Shown: piece by piece, positions 52,528-62,192 of the stretch
Numbering within the stretch: position 1 is the first letter of the stretch
How the letters are laid out: each line of letters begins with the position of its first letter
Assembly (NCBI GenBank): GCA_032718475.1
Contig: JAUCBJ010008877.1
Span: forward strand, 1-64,000
DNA: 64,000 nucleotides
Direction of reading: 5' to 3'
From: Nemertoderma westbladi
Lineage: Eukaryota; Xenacoelomorpha; Nemertodermatida; Nemertodermatidae
Translations under genes and position numbers: made by a program
The notes under the pieces: model-generated
The model's input: only the letters and a program-made list of their open reading frames with translations
Told to the model about the DNA's origin: nothing
The model's database searches: none

Positions 52528-55500
52528 GAATGGGAAGATGATGCTAGTGAGGGAGACGATTCAACTGAGGGAATTCCATACTCCTCAGATAACGACGATG
52601 TTCACCAGCTTTTTGATGAGGAGAATACCATCGATCTCCTTAAGGAAAACGAGGCTTGGCAAAATCAAGTTAACTTATGTCAACTTCTCTATCCATCTGA
52701 ACGAGAAGCTTATAACGACGAGTTAAATGACGTCATTGAGCGTCATAATGCCAAGATTAGGGATGAACATGCTGTACGATTCTTTACGCAAGAGGCGGTA
52801 GAGCCCAATTCCTACGATAAAGCCTTGTCGGTGGAAGAGGAAAGGGCCAAGCAGATCCAAGAGACAACTACATGTTTCCTCAAAGATCAAGGTAGGTATG
52901 AAGTCGGTTTACCTTTCCGCAAGAAAGAACCGAAGTTCATCAATAACAGACCTTTGGCGGAAAAAAGAATCGCGCAACTCCATCGACGCCTTACGGCTAA
53001 TTCTTCAGCGAAAGCCATGTATCAAACACAGCTAGAAAAATTTATTAATAAGGGATACGCGGAGAGAGTACCGGAAGAAACACCTGTGACTGAAAGAACG
53101 TATTATTTAACTCACCATTACGTTCCTAAACCCGGTAAACCCAATGAAGTGAGAGTAGTGTTTGATGGCTCCGCTCTTTACATGGGTCAATCCCTTAACT
53201 CTGAATTGTTACCCGGACCCAACTTACTTCAATCTTTGTTGGGAATTCTTTTAAGATTGAGACAATATTCGATTGCTTTCGCCTCCGATATAGAAGGTAT
53301 GTTCTTGCAAGTCAAAGTGTTGGATAGGGATCGAGATAGCTTACGATTTCTATGGTGGCCCGAAGGAGACCTCAACCAGAAACCGGTGGAGTACTGGATG
53401 ACCATCCAGGCCTTTGGGATAATCTCAAGCCCTTCCAACGCCTGTTCGGTAGTGCGTACTACTGCAGAGGACAACCGAGAGGCATTCTCTAAGGAAGTGA
53501 TCGACAACATCAAGAAAGATATATACATGGACGACAATCTGAAGTCCCTCCCATCAGTTGAGGAAGCCATTGAGGTCGCTAAGGGAACGGTAGAGTGCTT
53601 AAAAAGAGGTGGATTTCGATTAACCAAATTCACCAGCAACTCCCGTGAGTTTCTGGAGTCGATCCCTGCGGAAGATCGCGGAGCGAAAGATCTTGATTTG
53701 ATCAAAGATGATCTGCCAGAAACCAAGACACTCGGCTTGAAATGGGACACAGAGAGAGATATCCTGTTTTTCCAACTAAAACAGCGAGATAATCCTGTTC
53801 GAACCAAACGGATTTGCTTAAGTATACTGAGCACTTATTTCGATCCATTGGGATTTATTAGCCCAGTTATATTGATTGCTCGAAGTTTGGTACAACAAAT
53901 GTGGCTTGAAAACCACTCATGGGACGATCCACTTAAGGGGGAATTACTGAAGCAGTGGATGAAATGGGAAGATTCTCTACCGGCTATCGAGGAGTTTATA
54001 ATTTCCCGTTCATATTTTGGTCATGTTCTCCCTACGTATTCCTATCAACTCCATGTGTTTGGAGACGCCAGCGATATGGGAATCGGTATAGTAGCCTACC
54101 TAAGAGTGGAAACTCCGGATGGAATCAAAGTCGCCTTGGTTACTTCTAAGGCATTAATCAACAACAAGTTGAAAGTTCCTCGAGCGGAGTTAAAGGCGGC
54201 TCTATACGCTACAGGCATCGGCTGGAATGTAACCGAACAGATTGACTATCCATTAGAGAAAACTGTCTATTGGACCGACGCTTTACTCGTGTTAGAGTAT
54301 ATAACCAATGAAGTCTGTCAGTTCAGCGTCTTCGTTACCAACAGAGTAGCCATCATACTTAGTCGCACGACGATGGACCAATGGAGACATTGCCCCGGAA
54401 CGATTAATCCAGCAGACATCGCGTCCCGAGGAGCGACTCCAAAGGAATTGGTAAATACTCCTGAATGGTTAGGTGGACCCGACTTTCTCTACCGAGAAGA
54501 AGAAGAATGGCCACCCCATCTCACAACAGCAGAGATCAGACAAGCCAAGGGAGCGGAGAAAGTTAAACCCAAAACTCGAGCGAGTAAATCGAAGTTGTTT
54601 AAACCTGCGGTTGATCTATCTGTATTATTTACTTCCGGAGATGATGCTTTGGATCAGAAACCCACCGCCACGACCCCAGAAGTCTTGGAAATCCGTGACA
54701 AGGATTGGAAATCTGGAATACCAGATATCTCGCAAGGACTCTCACCTCTCTTGCAGAGAGCGATACGTCACTACAGTTCCTGGAATCGGCTCTGTAAAGC
54801 TGTTACCTATTTGAAACGATGTTTTCATCATCGTTACTCCGGAACAAAGACCAATAGTGATGATGCTCCATCAACATCTGCACGAGTCCATGTTATTAAA
54901 GATCTTCCTCAATACAAGATACCCGACAGGTTTCTAAAAGAAAAGATCAGTTACCAGGAGCATGATGAAACCAACAAACAAATGCTGAGACTCCTACAAT
55001 GCTATGAGGATTCCGATAAGTATTTCCTGTTGTTAAGAAATCCGCAGATGCGCTTAAGGGATCGCTTCTCTAGTACCATGATAGATGGGTTAATACGTGT
55101 TGGAGGTAGATTAACAAACGCCCCATTATCCTTTGACACTAAGTTTCCCATACTTATTAGAAATCTTGACATACAAATCAAGATAATTGTAGATGTTCAT
55201 AGCAAACTGTACCATGCGGGTAGAGAACGAGTTCTGAGCGAAATTCGAACTCGCTACTATTTTTATAAACCCCGTAGGGCTCTGAACCAAGTTCTTAGGA
55301 ACTGCATACCCTGTAGGAAAGCATTCAGTAGGCCTTTGACACAGCGAGAGGCAGAATTACCTAGGGAAAGAGTAAGCTTCTATGAACCACCCTTTACTAA
55401 TACCGGTGTGGATTTATTTGGCCCTATTGAAGTATATCGTGCCCGGACTATAGTCAAGAGATGGTGTGTCATCTTCATTTGTATGACTTGTAGAGCTATC

Positions 55501-56409
55501 CATCTCGATATGGTAAACGATCTATCCACCAACAGCTTCGTGTTGAGTTTACGACGACAGATCGCTCGCTTCGGAACCAGTAACACGATGAGATCGGATA
55601 AGGGAACGAACTTCATTGGCGCCAACAACGAAATTCAAGCTTACGTAAAGGACTGGAATAAAAGACAGGTGGACGATCAGCTAAGGATAACAGCGTCTAG
55701 CTGGACCTTCAACGCCGCCGACGCCCCTTGGTGGGGAGGAAGTTGGGAGAGATTGATTAGGAGCGTGAAGACTGCGTTCCACTTTATTGTGCCTTGTCGC
55801 GCTTATCTCACCGACGAACTATTGCGGACGTTAATGGAGGAAATCGCCGCCTATCTCAACGAAAGACCGCTTATGCCAGTCTCTTCAAATCCTGATTCCC
55901 TGGAAGCGCTAACACCCGCGCACTTTCTACTGAAGAAACCCGTAGCCATGCTCCCGCAATCGGAGATCACAGACGGAGACGAGTACTGCCGTCGAACCTG
56001 GCAACTTATGCAGTTGCTATCCCGTCGTTTCGCTGACCATTTTGAGAAACATTACCTGCCCACTCTACAACTTCGAACTAAGTGGTTTGCGCAGCAAGAA
56101 AACGTCAGCGCTGGAGACATGGTGCTTATTGTGGACCCCGATCTCCCACGTAAGCGATGGCAAACAGGACGTATCATCGAGACTTATATCTCGAGCGATG
56201 GTTTGGTGCGATCAGTAGAGCTCGTCGTCATGCGGCGGAACTTTAAGAAACCAGGGATAGTCTTTGAGACTCAACAGCTCAATCGCCCAGTGGGTCGTTT
56301 ATGTTTACTGGAAAGAGACAGAGAGCTCTCCGGAAACTATGGAAGGCAAGAAACTCTTCCCACGACCACTTCCCTAATACAACCGACATCTAGGGACTCC
56401 CCAACTTAA
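48910..56409 (+). CDS. BEL/Pao Gag-Pol polyprotein
   Basis: About 2500 codons without a stop; there is no ATG near the 5' end, so expression must come through ORF1, a non-ATG codon or splicing. Numbering from codon 48976: Ala/Glu-rich coiled coil of 45-bp repeats at about 134-215, and a second heptad region at about 410-470. A DUF1759-type Gag core lies at about 560-740. Zinc knuckles CALCDGTHYLNRC, CYNCLRQGHQRRTC and CAKCGAKHHILLH follow at about 850-910. The protease has LLDSGSTGTFI (Asp 1022). RT has SDIEGMFLQV (Asp 1438) and YMDD (1517-1520), then RNase H FGDASDMGIG. The integrase has HAGRERVL...CIPC, then Asp 2146, Asp 2208 and Glu 2258. The C-terminal DUF5641-like barrel ends the protein. 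All catalytic motifs look intact. Confidence 0.95.
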   Translation, partial: VLRIRLILSAFEEASKRKQDTSLQVAVKTWFQRVSRQVQGAAQWKAQLEERSTHGESTEATFSQVESEATADKPHKKDAIDIYLSDYQRFLGDEELRRRLEGLSPNSEGAKLVLDAIDVDRLAANQAKFDEQLRIAREQEEQVKKKRIEDRKTTAVAAAVAAAEAERKAALAMAEAAAETERKAALAMAEAAAETERKAAETERKAALAIAEAAAETERKAALAIAEAVVEAERRASEETTQLELEILQEKQDNFNKQLTASNMQMMSRSTPKRQGYTSSEEGDTTDTEGGRNRSRLSRRKRTFHRQKLPDLPPAVRRQLNNTKVGSTEPTDQIITIERLPTIVDEPEIIRPVLEITPSVIDIPVLPETTSKFPLHSTKLPVPRRTAPDTVQVLDPERIIHNLSPVVPRPPATTLADPVSAVDWVDERRRGMDILLGEMKENRRLSSQQVRELEGTVQHLKGTVRESKLELQEVQQNIALERDKLVNLQKGIPPPPVTMCQPVRSEVSHAQGVEPIRIYTASEVETPIVNPIKGNYRPVCNDIPYGTDHNPRNLYTDTSILNSTMAQESFTRQMARTEARQAVKVGEIVKFNGDEMKWLPFNEYYKDNIQNSVLSNGEKLRYLIECLEGSPKLMALKFIGHPDGLRQVWDTLNIRYGNRNNIAGYLYAKLVAPRKFISSGIIEFSDEIQEICRQLDWLGKSHEYQNTMVIRAVASTLPKGGVGTRWDKKVLYMMEQQRRDPTMADLMSFLDGEVKLQLLKLSREKTPENKVSEKPVSRRKITPVCYTDDGESQTSQGEDSGKDTDRSYYVNKMPKDQVSKFKSRTNDRREQVRKTPPTSPKRIQVRKPEEKASVHNVTQNKVSNIKPKCALCDGTHYLNRCDEFLKKSLTERREVMWDKRLCYNCLRQGHQRRTCFSDIRCAKCGAKHHILLHAEFDRNSPNQVSDSELHVQFSDVNDTDQSEMEGFYTDEFSDENESCYMINTVVYRALTYEKDTENDFTLTTSERQPPWKETSSNVGIREFPVVQVRVHGPKRSYVVNALLDSGSTGTFIDKELAEDIFAGQPKFQTKLNMSGIMQVWKSTITADYYVGALSTPQDELGEHSIRSVKMVAIKNFATTQADLYNWDEDESIQHLNIPRFQTDYPGVQILIGQNAHEALETLEKRPAQPQPLQTYAVRTRVGWYFTGPSRRTLRERLPPERVYKVSEWEDDASEGDDSTEGIPYSSDNDDVHQLFDEENTIDLLKENEAWQNQVNLCQLLYPSEREAYNDELNDVIERHNAKIRDEHAVRFFTQEAVEPNSYDKALSVEEERAKQIQETTTCFLKDQGRYEVGLPFRKKEPKFINNRPLAEKRIAQLHRRLTANSSAKAMYQTQLEKFINKGYAERVPEETPVTERTYYLTHHYVPKPGKPNEVRVVFDGSALYMGQSLNSELLPGPNLLQSLLGILLRLRQYSIAFASDIEGMFLQVKVLDRDRDSLRFLWWPEGDLNQKPVEYWMTIQAFGIISSPSNACSVVRTTAEDNREAFSKEVIDNIKKDIYMDDNLKSLPSVEEAIEVAKGTVECLKRGGFRLTKFTSNSREFLESIPAEDRGAKDLDLIKDDLPETKTLGLKWDTERDILFFQLKQRDNPVRTKRICLSILSTYFDPLGFISPVILIARSLVQQMWLENHSWDDPLKGELLKQWMKWEDSLPAIEEFIISRSYFGHVLPTYSYQLHVFGDASDMGIGIVAYLRVETPDGIKVALVTSKALINNKLKVPRAELKAALYATGIGWNVTEQIDYPLEKTVYWTDALLVLEYITNEVCQFSVFVTNRVAIILSRTTMDQWRHCPGTINPADIASRGATPKELVNTPEWLGGPDFLYREEEEWPPHLTTAEIRQAKGAEKVKPKTRASKSKLFKPAVDLSVLFTSGDDALDQKPTATTPEVLEIRDKDWKSGIPDISQGLSPLLQRAIRHYSSWNRLCKAVTYLKRCFHHRYSGTKTNSDDAPSTSARVHVIKDLPQYKIPDRFLKEKISYQEHDETNKQMLRLLQCYEDSDKYFLLLRNPQMRLRDRFSSTMIDGLIRVGGRLTNAPLSFDTKFPILIRNLDIQIKIIVDVHSKLYHAGRERVLSEIRTRYYFYKPRRALNQVLRNCIPCRKAFSRPLTQREAELPRERVSFYEPPFTNTGVDLFGPIEVYRARTIVKRWCVIFICMTCRAIHLDMVNDLSTNSFVLSLRRQIARFGTSNTMRSDKGTNFIGANNEIQAYVKDWNKRQVDDQLRITASSWTFNAADAPWWGGSWERLIRSVKTAFHFIVPCRAYLTDELLRTLMEEIAAYLNERPLMPVSSNPDSLEALTPAHFLLKKPVAMLPQSEITDGDEYCRRTWQLMQLLSRRFADHFEKHYLPTLQLRTKWFAQQENVSAGDMVLIVDPDLPRKRWQTGRIIETYISSDGLVRSVELVVMRRNFKKPGIVFETQQLNRPVGRLCLLERDRELSGNYGRQETLPTTTSLIQPTSRDSPT

Positions 56410-57900
56410 TATCGTTCGGAGTGGGCGTGTGACTCTATTATTTTATATTATTTTATTATTTTTACATTTATGTATGTATTACTATGTAATTTTATTATAA
56501 TCGTTTTATTTAATTTAGTAGAATATTATTTAGCGATTATTTTGTAGAATAGTGCAATATATTCGTGTTTATTACGTACGTAATTACTTATATTATATTT
56601 AATGAGACGGCGAAGAAATAATTATTTTCTCTTTCCTTACTGTCCGTGTTATATTATAAATACGTAACTACAGTAAGATGAAATGTCCGTACTTATTAAA
56701 GTACAATAAAGCCACTACTATATTTTAGTATTATTGGTAGGCAGAGTATTAGGAATGCAAAGTTCAGATCCTCGTGTCTCGGCTAAACCAAGCTCTGGGT
56801 AGACCTTGGAAACGACTTGCCTCTTCACACTGACATTGCTTCGTGCGATATTGCTCTCATACCGTTAACGTCCCCAGACAAGTTCTGGAATAAATCGGTG
56901 CCCATCTCAAATATTAATTAGTTAATATTTACAAATCAAATAAGTCAAAATCTGTAAAATTCAGATCCTTCAACAATTCTAGTCAATTAAGATATCGTAG
57001 CATTTACCGATATTCTTAAAGAGACAATTTTCTTAGAATTAAGGATCTTGTGTCCCTAGACATGTTCTAGAATCCAAATATGCCCATTTAATTATCAAAT
57101 AATAAAATTTCAGGGAATAAATTTAAATTCATGTCTTTTAATGAATTTAATAAATTGCTATTTTACGCGATTTATAACATTCCCAAAAATTCCATTAATT
57201 AATAGATCAAGGGAGTGGAGATTTATATTATTATGCGTATGCGTGTACGAAAGTCTCCCAAATATAGTTAATAGCCGATAAAATTCGTAAAGTCATGTAT
57301 AAACAGGACATTGACTATTAAAGAATCCCTATTAAATAACATCCCAGATCTGTATGCATTGGAATTACTCTAATTCTACCGCTAGCTTTGCATAATGTCA
57401 CCATAGCAACAACCACGCTAGAATTAGAATTGAGTTAAACAAACAATAGAAAGCTTGTCCCATTGAATAACATAGGGAATAAATAGCGCACTACTAGTAT
57501 CCAAGGATACATAATAATACAGTGACATTCTGGAAAGCATTGACTAACGGACAAATGGCCCGAATGTGTGTAGTTGTGACCAGTTGTGTGGTATTTGTGA
57601 GTTTATAGGTGAATGTTACTGCTAAAGTGTGTTTACAGTAGCTAGTCGCAATCGTAAAATAACCTAACTCTCCAAGGAATACCTGAAGTACATCTAAGCC
57701 TTTGGGACGGACAGTGGAGTGACTTGTGTCGGTTATCGTTGTAGTTGTACGGCTACGTCGTTGGCGAAAGTACAGCTACAGCGGTACATTGGCGCTGAGA
57801 ATCTCTTACTGTCCGGGGGCAAGGGAGAAATAGGCAGCGACGCCCGCTCGCCTAACGATATATAAACTCATTATAATATTGGTGAACTTGTATAGCAGAT
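56410..57900 (+). other. Non-coding gap between pol and ORF3
   Basis: 1.5 kb, AT-rich, without long frames. A branch-like CTAAC at 57852-57856 and TATAGCAG at 57891-57898 precede the ORF3 ATG, consistent with a weak splice acceptor. Confidence 0.6.
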
Positions 57901-58299
57901 ATGACTGAATTAATAGAAGATGATCTTGGTATCAGGGAGAGATATACTCTACCTTTACAAGCGTTTGTCGATAGCTTGATACGCGGCGACGCTGATCCAA
58001 CTATTACGGAGGACGATGGTCGTTATATCGAACCGCCAATGTCCCAGGAGCAACTTACGCGTGAATTGGATTATAGGAAGTTCACTGCTCGCTACACGCA
58101 TCGTAATGGTACGTATATGGACTTCTTGACCACTGGTCATCCTATTGATTTACACGACACCGACGACGTAGACACCGAAAGGGAAATGGTTTTGTTTAAA
58201 TATCATGCCCAGCGGAGTCGAAACGATAAATCGAGAATGGAACACGAGAACTCTATTCGAAATCAGCTCGAAAGAAAGAACGTGGAAGAAGGCTTGTAA
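57901..58299 (+). CDS. BEL/Pao ORF3, small acidic protein of unknown function
   Basis: 132 codons from ATG 57901 to TAA 58297. Composition is acidic and polar, with DDLGIRERY, TEDDGRYIEPP and a charged C-terminal helix (RMEHENSIRNQLERKNVEEG). No signal peptide, membrane segment or cysteine motif. I do not recognise it. It sits where retroviral elements carry env or accessory genes. It has a putative acceptor directly upstream, so it could be made from a spliced mRNA, or could be the first exon of ORF4. Chance is possible but the codon pattern looks protein-like. Confidence 0.6.
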   Translation: MTELIEDDLGIRERYTLPLQAFVDSLIRGDADPTITEDDGRYIEPPMSQEQLTRELDYRKFTARYTHRNGTYMDFLTTGHPIDLHDTDDVDTEREMVLFKYHAQRSRNDKSRMEHENSIRNQLERKNVEEGL

Positions 58300-59131
58300 A
58301 AACAAATATAGGCGAACCACTGGAGAAGAGACATATGTTAATGTCCAGGGTCCATAATGTGAATAGTTTTCCCCGGGGCACGGGTGCTCGCGGGCGGTCT
58401 CCTTCGGGAGGCTGTAAATTTCTCTTCCTTCATCGTTTTCCTGTAATTGTTGTGATCAGTGTCACAATTAAAAGACAAGAATGAATGATGACGTGATGGA
58501 AAACTTGTCCATTGTGGTGTCTTATGGATACTACCCTATATCTTCCTCCTCTTTACTCCCTTCATCGATCGACCAATCATAGTGGTATCGTGGTATGGAT
58601 CATACCTCATCCTAATAAATCTCCTCACCTTCTCTTCCCAACGCGCTCGGAGCTTCGGGAAACGAATACTAAACCTCCCAGCCCTTACTGTTCATCTGGA
58701 TGCTAATATTGGTGTCCGCACCTCCTGTCCATGTCATATTCTGTTGATATTTATGATATCAACTTCCACCCTCTCGTTCTTGATTAGGTAATCAAACACT
58801 TCCTAATTTCCTCAAGTCCACAACCGTGAAACAAGGACTGAAAGGACAAGCGGATAGTTTGTGAACAACTGGTACCATTATGTGTCATAAATCTGGTTGT
58901 TCACCTCCCTTAATGATTGGGGATATAAATCTTATGTAGAACAACTGAGGCAAACATATCTTTGAGCTGATGTTTACCTCATCACACTGGGGATAAATTC
59001 GGTTGGGGATAGTACTCGAATGTTACAATCCTCCTACTGAGATCTTATTTCTGAATATTTCAGAATGCGAAATAGTTTTTCCTCTGCTCTACCATCGCTG
59101 TCGGAGAACATATTAGGCATACAATGGGAAC
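58300..59131 (+). other. Non-coding gap between ORF3 and ORF4
   Basis: No convincing frame. Ends with a good acceptor-like sequence, TTATTTCTGAATATTTCAG (to 59063). Two ATGs out of frame with ORF4 (59065 and 59124) lie between it and the ORF4 start. Confidence 0.6.
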
Positions 59132-60907
59132 ATGGAGAACATTCCATACCCTTTCGTTGATACTCAGCTGATTGCTCCTTGGGCCGAAGGCCGAGGTTTC
59201 TTTCGCACTATGTATGCCAATACACCCAGCGGTATTACTAAAGTACAACGGACATCCATCGGACATCTTGCTTTTCAAGAATATGGTTGTAATTTCAAAG
59301 TTGGAAATCCTATAAATTACCAGCAAGTATATGGAGATCATTACTCTCGTTTATATTTTGATGGACCATTAACTGCGCCTGGTGCCGTATATAGCTTTAT
59401 GAGTGTTCCCCTTCGCCCTTCCTTAGCTATATACACGATCTTTGAAAACGCAGCACTTGCCGGTTGGCTAGCCGATGTGTGCAGTCGTACCATACGCGCT
59501 CACCCGTTAATACTTGGAACTAAACTCGCCAAGTTAGACGAACACAATAAGTTCATACGTTTCGAATGTTTCCGGCGCTTTCTGACTCCGTTCCGTAACG
59601 TCGATAGTCAGTTCAAAGATCGCGCGCTGACCAAGCTCAGTCTTAGAGACTCAGCTGCGGAGAAACTGAGTAGCGCTGGATTTGCCGTGTTTCAAGACGT
59701 TTGTATACAGAACTCACATTCATCTGTTATACAAAGACCCCGAATACCTACAGGTTATTCTGTCGTGGAAATACAGACAGTGGGTCCACTTACGGAAACC
59801 GACGCACCCACTTCGTCTATGCAGCTGGAGGATGAACCAGTATGCTTGGAATCTGAAGCGATTCAACCTACGGCTTCTCGGAGCAGTGACAATGATTATG
59901 TCATAGAGTGGTATCAAGGTCCACAGCGTCTCACAGCGTACGATTATCGACACGCCAACTACGTTTCCCGAAAACGTTGTCGATTATGCGCATCGAGAGA
60001 CCACTTCACTCCTCTCGACTCGAGCGTACCTTGTTCCTATTTCCTCGAACAACCGATGATGGAAATATATTGTGCTTATTGCCGGCTTAATAACTCTCAT
60101 ATATTTGCCGTCTGCCCACAATTTATGACTCAATGTCACTACTGCCAACTTAAAGGACACGAAAGTTACAACTGTCCCTTTAATCGCGATTTAGAGAGCG
60201 TAGACGAGATGATCACCCTGCGATACATCCGAGCTTGGGAAGCGAACGCCGATTTACATTGCGAATCCCGACATCGCTATTACCCTGGACGAGCTTACGA
60301 GGGAGTTTACGCGTTCCATCCTTATCTATTCGCGTCGATTGAACAGAAAACACGCGTACCAAGTTATGAGTTAATGAAGCGTGTTGGTGAGTGTATTTCC
60401 ACCAAGTTTGTCAGGAAATACATGAGAAACGTTAATCCTAATGATATCACCACATATCATCTGATCAATTATATCCGTCAGGACCCTGAGTATGGCGACA
60501 TTTTCGTGAACTCGCATCCTGAACTCCAGGAAGTATCTCGACGCCCATATGAATATCGAACCAGAGAACGCGAGCTGGAGAGAACCATTAAACCGAGAAA
60601 GTTCCTCACCACTCACGGCCCACCCACCGCTAGTGTCCAGACGACCCGTCAAGGACCCGTAGGAGCTGCTGTCCTGAGACGCGCTCTAAAGGCCGTTAGA
60701 CCTCACTCCACTGAGGTTGATATTAATCAACCAGGTACCTCGACCGGCGGGTATACCGATCGTAACCCTGCACCTTCTGATGCAATTATATTGCACCCTT
60801 CGCCTAGGAGCTACAGCCCACCTCGTAAAGTGGCTCGCCCCAAAGAGAAAAGGACTCTTGCTAGCCTCAAGAAACTGCGTAAACGCCGTCCGCGCAAGAA
60901 AGACTAA
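59132..60907 (+). CDS. BEL/Pao ORF4, triple Cys/His motif nucleic-acid-binding candidate
   Basis: 591 codons; ATG 59132 has a strong context (A at -3, G at +4) and an in-frame stop at 59114 limits upstream extension. Residues 1-270 are a globular region I do not recognise. Residues 283-348 carry three Cys/His motifs: C283-X2-C286 with H291 and C301; C314-X2-C317-X5-H323-X4-C328; and C335-X2-C338-X4-H343-X4-C348, the last a classical zinc knuckle. After a helical segment the C-terminus (about 565-591) is very basic (RTLASLKKLRKRRPRKKD), like a nuclear or RNA-binding signal. No signal peptide or transmembrane segment, so it is not a typical envelope. Likely binds RNA or DNA; role unknown. Confidence 0.8.
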   Translation: MENIPYPFVDTQLIAPWAEGRGFFRTMYANTPSGITKVQRTSIGHLAFQEYGCNFKVGNPINYQQVYGDHYSRLYFDGPLTAPGAVYSFMSVPLRPSLAIYTIFENAALAGWLADVCSRTIRAHPLILGTKLAKLDEHNKFIRFECFRRFLTPFRNVDSQFKDRALTKLSLRDSAAEKLSSAGFAVFQDVCIQNSHSSVIQRPRIPTGYSVVEIQTVGPLTETDAPTSSMQLEDEPVCLESEAIQPTASRSSDNDYVIEWYQGPQRLTAYDYRHANYVSRKRCRLCASRDHFTPLDSSVPCSYFLEQPMMEIYCAYCRLNNSHIFAVCPQFMTQCHYCQLKGHESYNCPFNRDLESVDEMITLRYIRAWEANADLHCESRHRYYPGRAYEGVYAFHPYLFASIEQKTRVPSYELMKRVGECISTKFVRKYMRNVNPNDITTYHLINYIRQDPEYGDIFVNSHPELQEVSRRPYEYRTRERELERTIKPRKFLTTHGPPTASVQTTRQGPVGAAVLRRALKAVRPHSTEVDINQPGTSTGGYTDRNPAPSDAIILHPSPRSYSPPRKVARPKEKRTLASLKKLRKRRPRKKD

Positions 60908-60985
60908 CTGTTTAGAGTATCTTTATGTTTTAGAAACTGTGATTTTTATATTTTATAGACTGAAAATCCCATTTTCTGGGAGCGG

Positions 60986-62187
60986 TGTAAAAGCTTTTAC
61001 TGAATTGTCCGGTTATTTTTCCGTATTTTTCCCGTAAAGTACTCTGTAGTTGATTTACCAGGCATAAAAAGGCCGTGTCCTTGCTGTACTGGTGTTTTAG
61101 CGGACATAAGAGCTATTTCTTCTGTATTTGTACTTTAGAGGACATAATCCGTAATTCCGTGACGTAAAAGCTCTATACTCTTGAAAACAGTGTCGCTACC
61201 ATGACGACAGCTAGCAGCTGATATTGCCACGTCGACGTTTCTTTGTTTCTCTGTTCTCTCGTTGTTCAGGTTGACCAATCAGAGCGTTTGTTGTCTTTGT
61301 GTTGGAGGTATATACAGAAACTCAGTAGTTCAGTGTTATGTTTTTGCCCAGAGCCTAAGAACCGGCTTTGCACCTCCGTTTTTCAGTTTTTAGTCTTACA
61401 CTAGTAGGTTTAATTATAAAGGGCATATATCCTTTAACTCATGGAATCACTGCTAACTGATCATACATACTGACTGCTGAAACATTGCAAACTCATAACA
61501 ATCAGTGTTCAGTTGTTGTTTTATACTGCTATTTACTGTCAGTTCTTCATAATATGGTTGATGAATTATTATATTTGGAATAACGATAAATAACCCCGAA
61601 ACCCAATATTCTTGATATACTGAAGGTAAGAGAGAAAGGTTACCAGTAACGATTGTGACTTATGTTAAAGTGGTTTGAATTGAATCTAATGTTATTTGAT
61701 AGACCCTACATGAGTCAGTCTGTGTTCCTTTTATATGTGACTAAAATCAGTGAAGATCGGCAGATTAGTGTGCAGTATTGTGCAGCATTGTGTATGAGTG
61801 AGTCTGTTAAAGAAGCATTCCTAAAGAATGCGCCATATATGTGAATTATAATTAAGCCATATCGTTGTGAGTAGTTTAAGCCATAACTCTGTTTATATAG
61901 ATAAAGCGCCACGTCCTAAAGGAACTGTTAATATTCCCGAAGATAAATAATATTGTCAGAGATTATATAATACTGTCAGTCGAATAATACATTAGGCTTA
62001 CATAGCAACAAAATTAAACCGTCGAACCCAATCTCCCGGGAATATCCAGCGGGTGAATGGTCGCGCACGGATTGGTTTCGACTAGTGTAGTGAATCAAAT
62101 ACTTGTCATAGGCTAAAAAGCGATTTAATATTTAGAAGACATCTTAATTTGGCGGGTTAAACTGCCAAAGGTCTAAAAGCGCGAACA
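60986..62187 (+). repeat. BEL/Pao 3' LTR
   Basis: 1202 bp, starting TGTAAAAGC and ending GCGCGAACA, followed by GGCAT. Differs from the 5' LTR by loss of GC in the AGTAGTTC(GC)AGTG region and one G in GGCTTTG(G)CACC. The short AGCGG/GGGAGCGG just before it is only a weak polypurine tract. Confidence 0.95.
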
Positions 62188-62192
62188 GGCAT

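Larger units (their letters stand above)
44812..62187 (+). mobile_element. Complete 17.4-kb BEL/Pao retroelement with extra ORFs
   Basis: LTRs of 1205 and 1202 bp (44812-46016 and 60986-62187), both TG...CA, flanked by the 5-bp target duplication GGCAT (44807-44811 and 62188-62192). I found only two differences between the LTRs (a 2-base and a 1-base indel), so insertion is recent. The internal part has a 2.2-kb leader, ORF1 (48211), a same-frame Gag-Pol (48910-56409), a 1.5-kb gap, ORF3 (57901-58299), an 0.8-kb gap and ORF4 (59132-60907). The length is about double that of typical BEL/Pao elements known to me. No envelope-like protein is seen. Confidence 0.95.

Noticed and set aside
59063-59131. 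Direct in-frame splicing of Gag donors into ORF4 via the acceptor at 59063
   Set aside because: All three frames after 59063 meet a stop before or without joining ORF4 in frame (TAG at 59114 in the ORF4 frame), so a Gag-ORF4 fusion by this route is not possible; a spliced mRNA using the ORF4 ATG remains possible.
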